Virus record (IMG/VR): IMGVR_UViG_3300019093_000748
Location: 1-24,757 of that record
Strand: one strand, 5' to 3'
Source: a virus
DNA: 24,757 nucleotides
The notes under the pieces: generated by a model
What the model saw: the letters and a program-made list of their open reading frames with translations, nothing else
The model's database searches: none
Told to the model about the DNA's origin: nothing
Program-made: the position numbers and the translations under genes
Part shown: positions 1 to 6,974 of the stretch, one piece after another
How the letters are laid out: each line of letters begins with the position of its first letter
How positions within the stretch are numbered: position 1 is the first letter of the stretch

Positions 1-470
1 ACCTATTTGGAACGCTATGTCAAAGAAGATGACATTGGCGATTTTCCCACCAACCCTTTTGCACAGCCCTCATGGTTCATGGCAGCCCAAGTCATACTCA
101 AAGGACTGTGTCACGCCAACGAGTTTTGGGGTTCGGAAGTTCCCCTGTATTATAGTGGGTTATATGCTGGAACCACAGACCTTGTGGGTGTTTGGAAAGG
201 TCAGCCTGCTATCATGGACTTCAAGCAGAGCAAAAGGTCAAAAAACGTGAATATATTGGCGATTATTTTATTCAGCTGGCAGCCTATGCGGCAGCACATA
301 ACGAAACACACGGTACCAACATCAACACAGGTGTTATTCTCATGTGTGTCAAGCCCCGAGATGAAAACGAAACACCGCAATATCTAGAATTTGAGCTGGG
401 TCCAGAAGAATTTGACTACTGGCAAAAAGAATGGATGAAACGAGTCGAGCAGTATTATCGTATGAACTAA
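1..470 (+). CDS. PD-(D/E)XK (RecB/Cas4-like) nuclease, 5'-truncated, with internal -1 frame change
   Basis: The gene is open at the left edge, so its N-terminus lies outside the window. The first frame holds GTTDLVGVW followed by AIMDFKQS, the D...(D/E)xK core of the metal-dependent nuclease fold. The second half, YIGDYFIQLAAYA through to the stop at 468-470, carries the QxxxY-type motif usually found next in this family but lies in the -1 frame. The switch must occur at about 229-246. Two explanations fit: one base lost in a run of A (ancestral reading close to SKKVKKRE), or programmed -1 frameshifting at A-AAA-AAC (240-246), which is in the correct phase. Either restores a continuous nuclease domain. 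The likely role is phage DNA processing or recombination. The family call is fairly safe; whether it is intact is open. Confidence 0.75.
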
Positions 471-491
471 ATACACAATACAAGTATTTAG
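466..491. promoter_or_regulatory. Perfect inverted repeat containing a late-promoter-like core
   Basis: CTAAATAC (467-474) and GTATTTAG (484-491) are perfect 8-base inverted arms around the 9-base loop ACAATACAA. The left arm contains TAAATA, the core of the T4-type late promoter, in plus orientation, and the right arm contains it in minus orientation. It sits between the nuclease stop (468-470) and the tail-spike start at 501. It may drive the tail spike, or act as an operator or RNA hairpin. There is no T-run, so it is not a typical terminator. Confidence 0.45.
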
Positions 492-500
492 GAACGAATT

Positions 501-2234
501 ATGGCAGTAGTGCAAATCTCGAGAATACAGCATCGTCGAGGACTTCAAGAAAACTTCCCGCAATTGGCCAGTGCAGAGCTGGGGTGGAGTGTTGACAAAC
601 GACGATTGTTCATCGGTAACGGTACCGTAGAAGAAGGTGCACCCACTACCGGCGTTACAGAAATTCTCACAGAATACAGTGATGTACTATCACTGGGACG
701 CAATTACACATTCAAAGGCCTGTTGGCAGGATTTACAGTTATTACTGGACCTGATGCCAACAACCCCATCATACGTACCCTACAAGACAAACTGGATGAC
801 TTTGTCAGTGTACGCGACTTTGGTGCCGTTGGCGACGGTGTTGCTGATGATACAGCAGCCATACAACGTTCTCTTGATCGTCCCTTGGGCACAGCTGGTG
901 CCGGCGCTCAGAGTTTCACTCATAGAACAATTTATTTCCCAGCTGGTAATTATGTTATCACCGATACCATTAAACTTCCTCCGTTTACACGTATCCAAGG
1001 CGAAGGCAAAACATCGACAACAATTCGTTCACGTAATATTCCTAGAAAAAACACAGTATACGATACTGGCAATCCACTGACATCAACTTATCTAACCGAC
1101 ACCGGCGCCATGATTTTGGTCGTTGATCAATTTGGGCAATCAGGTCAATATTATGGTGCTCTTGTAAATGGTGTTAGACCTTACAGTCTCGAATATCATG
1201 TGAGCGATATTGGATTCTATCAGACAGCCGACACCTATGATCAACCAGTGTTCCAGGCCGATGGCGGAACAACCATTGTGTTGTCCAACTGTTTGTTTCA
1301 AGGCGACCTAATTGACTTCAATGATGATGGGTCAGGAACAGACAACTATTATACCAATCGTACGGATCCTGGCGTAGACGTTGGCATGGGCGCTGTGCTG
1401 TTGACTGGATGGTCCGACCATAAAGCTGTTCGCGATGTTCGCATACACGATTGTGAAATCACACGCATGAACTATGGCATTCAAACTGTGGGCGAAATTC
1501 GCAATCTTGAAATTACCAGCAGTTACTTTGATCAATGTTATCGTCATATCAATCTTGGTGTTGATGCTCCTCAATTCCAGATAGATGGAGACTATGTCAC
1601 TTACGGTGTCAGCATTGTGGGCAATTATTTTAGATACAGCGGCGCCCAATCAATCATTGTGGGTGAATCGGCCAAAAATGTTACCAGCACATCAAATTCG
1701 TTCGCTGGCGCAGCCTATGGCTATAGAGCCGGCGATGGTGCACTGATGCCGGCCATTGAATTTTTAAGCAGTGGGCACTACAGTGTAGCGGATGTGTTTG
1801 ACAACTATCTGGCCACTGACTACGGATACCCCGATGTAGAAACCAATAGCAACGATTGTGTGGTTGTGGGCACAAACAGAAACGGTATCACCAACGGTCT
1901 ATCAACAGAACGCAGTGCGGTCACTGTGACCTTGGATCCCGAGGTGTCCATGACCTCAGTGGGTGTTCCTTACCTGGACTATGGTGTTACCACAAACTTC
2001 ACAGTCACTTACACAGCGCAACAATCCAGTGCGGTACGCAATGGTGTGTTACGAGTAACCAGATTAAAAATAGGCATTAATCCGCCAGTATATTCGTGGG
2101 ATGATGACTACAGCGAAGACAGTGTGTTGGGCATGGATTTTGCCTTACAAGCAAATAGCTCTACCGGTGATATTGAATACACTGCTGGTGCCAGTACTAC
2201 ATTAACCTACAAAATCAGTTTTATTAGAACATAA
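501..2234 (+). CDS. Tail spike / tail fibre with pectate-lyase-type beta-helix
   Basis: This is a 577-residue virion protein. Residues 1-45 (MAVVQISRIQHRRGLQ, then LASAELGWSVDKRRLFIGN) form the short N-terminal module common on phage tail fibres and Mtd-like proteins, which attaches to the particle. Residues about 101-126 (FVSVRDFGAVGDGVADDT, then AAIQ) are the hallmark start of the Pectate_lyase_3 right-handed beta-helix, and the region to about residue 450 has the Asn/Gly-rich coil pattern. By analogy it binds or cuts a host surface polysaccharide; no catalytic residues can be assigned by eye. The start has a TAGGAA ribosome site about 7 bases upstream. The next gene begins 3 bases after the stop, so the two are probably co-translated. 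Confidence 0.88.
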   Translation: MAVVQISRIQHRRGLQENFPQLASAELGWSVDKRRLFIGNGTVEEGAPTTGVTEILTEYSDVLSLGRNYTFKGLLAGFTVITGPDANNPIIRTLQDKLDDFVSVRDFGAVGDGVADDTAAIQRSLDRPLGTAGAGAQSFTHRTIYFPAGNYVITDTIKLPPFTRIQGEGKTSTTIRSRNIPRKNTVYDTGNPLTSTYLTDTGAMILVVDQFGQSGQYYGALVNGVRPYSLEYHVSDIGFYQTADTYDQPVFQADGGTTIVLSNCLFQGDLIDFNDDGSGTDNYYTNRTDPGVDVGMGAVLLTGWSDHKAVRDVRIHDCEITRMNYGIQTVGEIRNLEITSSYFDQCYRHINLGVDAPQFQIDGDYVTYGVSIVGNYFRYSGAQSIIVGESAKNVTSTSNSFAGAAYGYRAGDGALMPAIEFLSSGHYSVADVFDNYLATDYGYPDVETNSNDCVVVGTNRNGITNGLSTERSAVTVTLDPEVSMTSVGVPYLDYGVTTNFTVTYTAQQSSAVRNGVLRVTRLKIGINPPVYSWDDDYSEDSVLGMDFALQANSSTGDIEYTAGASTTLTYKISFIRT

Positions 2235-2237
2235 TCA

Positions 2238-2687
2238 ATGTGGAAACTTAAACCTGGCGAGCGACTGGCTCGCTGGCGTGATTTTCGAAAACAATTGGAC
2301 ACACAGAGTCTAGCGGAAGCCATTCAGGCCACCGCAGACTTTTGGGCCGGCTGTCCATTCACACCTTACTATCTTGACGTCAAACAACCCGAAACTTGGC
2401 CAGATCCCTGGCAGTTGATTGATGAGAATTATTACTGTGATGTTGCAAAATGTCTAGGAATAGTGTATACTCTGTTATTAACTGAGCATAGAAACACAGT
2501 CGAGTTCGAAATAAGAGTATATTATGATCCAGAGGCCAGATTAACTTATAATTTAGCTTGGCTCAACCAGGGAAAATATGTTCTTAATTTGGATAGTGCG
2601 GAGGTTGTAAATAACACATCAGTAGACAACAAATTAAAATTAGTTCATTGCTATACCAGCAGTGATTTGAATCTAGACCAGTATTGA
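2238..2687 (+). CDS. Hypothetical phage protein (149 aa) downstream of the tail spike
   Basis: I do not recognise the fold. The protein is rich in Trp and Tyr (WPDPWQLIDENYYCD, then VAKCLGIVYTLLL) and acidic, with no signal peptide or membrane segment. There is no Shine-Dalgarno; the ATG lies 3 bases after the tail-spike stop, which suggests translational coupling. Similar small proteins with a WPDPW-like segment next to tail-fibre genes are familiar to me from marine T4-like phages, so a tail or chaperone role is possible but unproven. The second half (about 2500-2650) is visibly more AT-rich than the flanking genes. Confidence 0.8.
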   Translation: MWKLKPGERLARWRDFRKQLDTQSLAEAIQATADFWAGCPFTPYYLDVKQPETWPDPWQLIDENYYCDVAKCLGIVYTLLLTEHRNTVEFEIRVYYDPEARLTYNLAWLNQGKYVLNLDSAEVVNNTSVDNKLKLVHCYTSSDLNLDQY

Positions 2688-2697
2688 AAAGGCATCA

Positions 2698-4992
2698 ATG
2701 AGCAATATACAAGTAACAAAAAGAAACGGCGAAAAAGAAACACTGAACTTAGAAAAACTACATCGCGTGGTATTCTGGGCCACAGAAGGAATCACTGGTG
2801 TGTCGGCCAGTGAAGTAGAAATCAAAAGTCACATACAATTCTATCACGGCATCCGAACCGCAGACATTCAAGAAACCCTGATCAAGAGTGCCGCGGACTT
2901 GATCTCAGAAGAAACACCCAACTACCAATACGTGGCCGGTAGACTAATCAACTACCACTTACGCAAACAAGTTTACAACAATTATACACCTTGGCCTTTG
3001 CTAGACCTAGTCAAGAAGAATGTGGAGTCGGGTTTTTATGATGCAGGACTTCTCGCCGCCTACTCCGCAGATGAGTGGAACACTTTAAACACCTATATCA
3101 AGCACGAACGTGATGAAAACTTTACCTATGTGGCCATGGAACAATGGCGCGGCAAGTATCTGGTACAGAATCGTGTGACCAACGAAATTTTTGAAACACC
3201 ACAGATTGCATACATGCTGATCTCTGCGACCTTGTTTCAGAAGTATCCACAAGAAACTAGACTACAATGGATCAAGGACTACTATGACGCTATCAGCAAT
3301 CACGATATTTCTTTACCTACCCCTATTATGGCTGGTGTTCGAACACCGCAAAAACAATTCAGCAGTTGTGTTCTTATTGAGTCTGATGATAGTCTGGATT
3401 CCATCAACGCTACTGCTAGCTCAATAGTAAAATATGTGAGTCAAAAGGCCGGCATTGGCATTGGCGCAGGACGTATACGTGCCCTGGGCTCACCTATTCG
3501 CAATGGCGATGCTTATCACACAGGCGTGGTACCATTTTACAAATACTTTCAAACCGCCACACGCAGTTGCAGTCAAGGTGGAGTACGCAATGGAGCCGCA
3601 ACCTTGTACTATCCAGTCTGGCATCTTGAAGTAGAAGACTTGTTGGTGTTAAAGAACAACAAAGGCACAGAGGATAATCGTGTACGTCACATGGATTATG
3701 GTGTCCAATTCAACAAGTTAATGTACGAAAGACTGATCACAGGTGGCGATATTACCTGTTTTAGCCCCCACGATGTGCCGGAAATGTACGAGGCCTTCTA
3801 CAACAATCAAGAGCGTTTCAAAGAGCTGTATGAACGTGCAGAACGCAATACCAAACTGCGTAAGAAAACATTCAAAGCCGCAGACCTGTTCAGCCGCTTT
3901 ATGCAGGAACGCAAAGACACAGGACGTATCTACTTACAAAATGTAGACCATGCCAACACACACAGTCCATTTGATGAGATGGTTGCACCTATCAAGATGT
4001 CAAACCTCTGTGCAGAAATTGACTTGCCGACTGTGCCACTCAAAGATGTCAACGATCCTGACGGACGTATTGCCTTGTGTACCTTGAGTGCAACCAACTG
4101 GGGCAATGTCCGAGAGCCCAAGGACTTTGAACGTATGTGTCGTCTGGCGGTGCGCGGACTAGATGCCCTGTTGAGCTACCAAAACTATCCAGTGTTGGCT
4201 GCTAGATTGGCCACTGAAGAGTTCCGCCCCTTGGGCGTAGGCATCATCAACTTTGCCTACTTCCTGGCCAAACACGATATCAGCTATAGTGATCCACGTG
4301 CTTTGGCCTTAGTAGATGAATACGCCGAAGCCTGGAGTTACTACTTGCTCAAGGCTTCGGCAGACCTAGCAGTTGAGCAAGGCGCCTGTGGTCGTTGGCA
4401 AGATCTCAAATCAGCTCGAGGTGTGTTGCCTATCGACACACGCAAGCCCGAAGTTGACGAATTGGTTCCTTATGTTGAGCGTATGCCTTGGGCCGAACTA
4501 CGTGAACAGATCAAACGTACAGGACAACGCAATGCCACACTCATGGCCTTGATGCCAGCAGAAACATCAGCACAGATTAGCAATGCCACTAATGGTATCG
4601 AACCACCACGCAGTTTTGTCAGTGTCAAACAAAGCAAGGATGGTGCTCTTAGACAGGTTGTTCCTGAGTATCGTCGTCTAAAAAACAAGTACGAACTGCT
4701 GTGGGATCAACGGAGCCCAGAAGGTTATTTGAAACTGTGTGCAGTACTACAAAAATACATCGACCAAGGCATCAGCGTAAATACTTCCTACAATCCACGC
4801 TTCTACGCAGATGAAAAGATTCCCATGAGCGAAATGCTACAACACCTATTGCTTTGCTACCGACTAGGTTTGAAACAGTTGTACTATTTCCAAACCAATG
4901 ATCAACAAGGTGAAATTGATGTCAATAAACTAGTAGAAGCAGAACCCGCAGTTGTATCTGATGATGCCAACTGTGACAGTTGCGTAATTTAA
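2698..4992 (+). CDS. nrdA: Class Ia ribonucleoside-diphosphate reductase, large (alpha) subunit
   Basis: The 764-residue enzyme reduces NDPs to dNDPs and supplies DNA precursors for phage replication. Residues 1-90 form an ATP-cone (VTKRNGEKETLNLEKLH). The catalytic set is intact: Cys224 (SSCVLIE), the NLCAE motif with radical Cys438, Cys461 (LCTLSA), and the tyrosine pair Tyr729-Tyr730 (LYYFQTND). These match E. coli C225, C439, C462, Y730 and Y731 with an offset of one. The C-terminal redox tail is NCDSCVI, a CxxC pair (759 and 762), where E. coli NrdA has CxxxxC. A weak AAGG site precedes the ATG. It is followed by nrdB after 10 bases and then a glutaredoxin, a self-contained reductase operon. 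Confidence 0.98.
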   Translation: MSNIQVTKRNGEKETLNLEKLHRVVFWATEGITGVSASEVEIKSHIQFYHGIRTADIQETLIKSAADLISEETPNYQYVAGRLINYHLRKQVYNNYTPWPLLDLVKKNVESGFYDAGLLAAYSADEWNTLNTYIKHERDENFTYVAMEQWRGKYLVQNRVTNEIFETPQIAYMLISATLFQKYPQETRLQWIKDYYDAISNHDISLPTPIMAGVRTPQKQFSSCVLIESDDSLDSINATASSIVKYVSQKAGIGIGAGRIRALGSPIRNGDAYHTGVVPFYKYFQTATRSCSQGGVRNGAATLYYPVWHLEVEDLLVLKNNKGTEDNRVRHMDYGVQFNKLMYERLITGGDITCFSPHDVPEMYEAFYNNQERFKELYERAERNTKLRKKTFKAADLFSRFMQERKDTGRIYLQNVDHANTHSPFDEMVAPIKMSNLCAEIDLPTVPLKDVNDPDGRIALCTLSATNWGNVREPKDFERMCRLAVRGLDALLSYQNYPVLAARLATEEFRPLGVGIINFAYFLAKHDISYSDPRALALVDEYAEAWSYYLLKASADLAVEQGACGRWQDLKSARGVLPIDTRKPEVDELVPYVERMPWAELREQIKRTGQRNATLMALMPAETSAQISNATNGIEPPRSFVSVKQSKDGALRQVVPEYRRLKNKYELLWDQRSPEGYLKLCAVLQKYIDQGISVNTSYNPRFYADEKIPMSEMLQHLLLCYRLGLKQLYYFQTNDQQGEIDVNKLVEAEPAVVSDDANCDSCVI

Positions 4993-5002
4993 GGAAAATA
5001 AA

Positions 5003-6127
5003 ATGAGCGTCTTCAATAACAATAAAATAGATCACACCCGTGCCCTTGCATTTTTGGATCCCAGTGGCGGTCAGGGCATACAGAGATTCGACACTCTAAA
5101 ATATCGACAGTTTGAAAAACTAACTGACAAACAGTTGGGCTTCTTCTGGAGACCTGAAGAGGTGGACGTACTTCGTGACGCCAAAGACTTTAAGGATTTA
5201 ACAGAACATGAACAGCATATCTTCACCAGCAATCTCAAGCGCCAAATTCTTTTGGACAGCGTTCAAGGTCGCAGTCCCAATCTGGCTTTTCTTCCTCTTG
5301 CTACAATTCCTGAACTGGAGACCTGGATTCAGACCTGGGCGTTCAACGAAACAATTCATAGCCGCAGTTACACGCACATCATTCGCAACGTGTTCGCCAA
5401 TCCCAACATTGTGTTTGATGAACTTACCAGTATTGAAGAAATTGTTGACTGTGCCCAAGACATTAGTCGATACTACGACCAAGCCATCGAAGCCGGACAA
5501 TACTATAAACTATTGGGGGTAGGCACTCACGTTGTCAACGGCAAAGAAATCACAGTGGATCTTTATGATCTTAAGAAAAAATTGTGGTTGTGTTTGAATA
5601 GTGTCAATGCCTTGGAAGGAATAAGATTTTATGTCAGCTTCGCCTGCAGTTGGGCCTTTGCTGAACTTAAAAAGATGGAAGGTAATGCAAAAATTATCAA
5701 GCTAATCGCCAGGGATGAAAACGTACATTTAGGTTCCACGCAGACTTTACTAAAATTGCTACCAACTGATGACCCTGACTATGCTACCATCCGCGAGGAA
5801 ACTCGTGCCGAGTGTGAACAGATGTTTTTGAGTGCTGCCGCACAAGAAAAGTCCTGGGCACACTACCTATTCCGAGACGGCAGCATGATCGGACTCAACG
5901 AAACCCTATTGAGTCAGTATGTGGACTGGTTGACCTGCAAGCGTATGACCGCGGTTGGTCTCAGCTGTGGCATCAAGACCGGATCAAATCCTTTGCCTTG
6001 GACAGCCAAGTGGATCGCTGGCGCAGAAGTTCAAGTGGCACCCCAGGAAACTGAAATAAGTAGTTATGTGATTGGCGGAACCAAACAAGATGTTGACAAC
6101 AACACATTCAAAGGATTTAGTTTATAA
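5003..6127 (+). CDS. nrdB: Class Ia ribonucleoside-diphosphate reductase, small (beta) subunit
   Basis: The 374-residue subunit holds the di-iron/tyrosyl-radical cofactor that generates the thiyl radical in NrdA. All metal ligands are visible: Asp85 (LLDSVQG), Glu116 and His119 (NETIHSRSY), Glu205 (ALEGIRF), and Glu239 and His242 (RDENVH). The radical tyrosine is Tyr123. These match E. coli D84, E115, H118, E204, E238, H241 and Y122 with an offset of one. The C-terminus (DVDNNTFKGFSL) resembles the tail that docks on NrdA. The ATG follows AAGGAAAA, and the stop abuts the glutaredoxin ATG at 6128. Confidence 0.98.
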   Translation: MSVFNNNKIDHTRALAFLDPSGGQGIQRFDTLKYRQFEKLTDKQLGFFWRPEEVDVLRDAKDFKDLTEHEQHIFTSNLKRQILLDSVQGRSPNLAFLPLATIPELETWIQTWAFNETIHSRSYTHIIRNVFANPNIVFDELTSIEEIVDCAQDISRYYDQAIEAGQYYKLLGVGTHVVNGKEITVDLYDLKKKLWLCLNSVNALEGIRFYVSFACSWAFAELKKMEGNAKIIKLIARDENVHLGSTQTLLKLLPTDDPDYATIREETRAECEQMFLSAAAQEKSWAHYLFRDGSMIGLNETLLSQYVDWLTCKRMTAVGLSCGIKTGSNPLPWTAKWIAGAEVQVAPQETEISSYVIGGTKQDVDNNTFKGFSL

Positions 6128-6373
6128 ATGATTACAGTATATTCAAAAAACAACTGCCCGTTTTGCGATCAAGCAAAAAACCTGTTGAAACTCAAAGGCG
6201 TTGACTACAGCGAAATCAAAATTGATGAAGATCAGACAGCACGTGAGTTTGTGCTCAGCAAAGGGCATCGCACAGTTCCACAAATCTATCAAGATGGAGA
6301 ACTGTTGGTTGAAGGTGGTTTTCAGGGCCTGCAACGGCAACCAAATGAATTTTTTCAAACACTAAAAGGTTAA
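6128..6373 (+). CDS. Glutaredoxin
   Basis: This 81-residue thioredoxin-fold redoxin has the dithiol site NNCPFCDQ (Cys10 and Cys13), the cis-Pro loop HRTVPQIYQDG and a GGFQGL segment that contacts glutathione. It most likely re-reduces the C-terminal CxxC of the adjacent NrdA, as glutaredoxin-type proteins do in T4-like phages. The ATG is directly after the nrdB stop, with no separate promoter, so expression is coupled to nrdB. Length is normal for a phage or bacterial class I glutaredoxin. Confidence 0.96.
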   Translation: MITVYSKNNCPFCDQAKNLLKLKGVDYSEIKIDEDQTAREFVLSKGHRTVPQIYQDGELLVEGGFQGLQRQPNEFFQTLKG

Positions 6374-6374
6374 T

Positions 6375-6689
6375 ATGTTAATCAACAAATCAAAAGTTGC
6401 CGAAGGCGACATTGTGGCATTCAAGATTGTCAATGGAGACGAAATTGTAGGCAAACTGGTCAGCGAAACAGCAGACACATTTGAAATAGATCGTCCTTGT
6501 ACAGTTGTACCTAGCCAACAAGGCATTGGACTGATTCAAACCATGTTCACCAGCGACCCCAAAATCAGCATAAGTATTAGCAAGACACACGTGATCATGC
6601 ATGCTCCTGTGATTCCACAAATGGAAAGTCATTACATTACGACCACCACAGGAATACAACACATGACCAAAGGCGGAATCATAACATAA
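6375..6689 (+). CDS. Small Sm-like (LSm/Hfq-type beta-barrel) candidate
   Basis: This is a 104-residue cytoplasmic-type protein. Residues about 10-45 (GDIVAFKIVNGDEIVGKLV, then TFEIDRPCTVV) read like the Sm1 strands of Sm-like proteins, and ISISISKTHVIMHAPV near residues 71-86 could be the Sm2 part. A structure of an Sm-like protein of putative cyanophage origin has been reported, so the family is known in T4-like phages; I infer the link from pattern only. Start: AAAGG about 5 bases before the ATG. The stop overlaps the next ATG (TAATG at 6687-6691). It could bind RNA; an alternative is a small virion protein, given the PAAR neighbour. Confidence 0.6.
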   Translation: MLINKSKVAEGDIVAFKIVNGDEIVGKLVSETADTFEIDRPCTVVPSQQGIGLIQTMFTSDPKISISISKTHVIMHAPVIPQMESHYITTTTGIQHMTKGGIIT

Positions 6690-6973
6690 TGCCAGCAGTA
6701 TCTAGAGGCGGAGACATCAACACAGAAGGCGGATCCATCATACCTGGTTCCAGCACAGTGTACGTCAACGGCATTCTAGTTGGCCTATTAGGCGATACTA
6801 TTACAGCTCATAGTCCTTACGGACCGCCACATCCTCCACACGCAGCCGCCACGATTGTTAGCAGTAGTGGCACAGTGTTTGCTGACGGTGTTCTAGTGGC
6901 CTGGGTAGGCAGTGACAACAGTTGTGGGCACACAATCATCACCGGCAGTGATGATGTGGATGTAGGCAGCTGA
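6689..6973 (+). CDS. PAAR-repeat tail-spike tip protein
   Basis: This 94-residue protein consists of short beta-repeats: MPAVSRGGDI, STVYVNGILVGLLGD, GTVFADGVLVAWVGSD and the paired His/Cys residues HPPHAAA and SCGHTI. This is the PAAR layout that forms a sharp metal-binding cone capping the central spike of contractile tails. No toxin or effector domain is fused to it, so it is a virion tip, not a secretion-system effector carrier. Its ATG overlaps the previous stop. It places baseplate genes immediately after the nucleotide-metabolism genes and supports myovirus morphology. Confidence 0.9.
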   Translation: MPAVSRGGDINTEGGSIIPGSSTVYVNGILVGLLGDTITAHSPYGPPHPPHAAATIVSSSGTVFADGVLVAWVGSDNSCGHTIITGSDDVDVGS

Positions 6974-6974
6974 T

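Noticed and set aside
1332-1649. 105-codon minus-strand ORF in the tail-spike gene
   Set aside because: Lies wholly inside a gene with strong domain evidence; no ribosome site or recognisable protein.
4778-4783. TAAATA inside nrdA as a late promoter
   Set aside because: Mid-gene, with no start codon or gene border downstream; taken as a chance match, as is the copy at 2608-2613.
6689-6973. PAAR protein as part of a type VI secretion or toxin system
   Set aside because: No effector domain or VgrG/Hcp genes nearby; the setting is phage tail genes.
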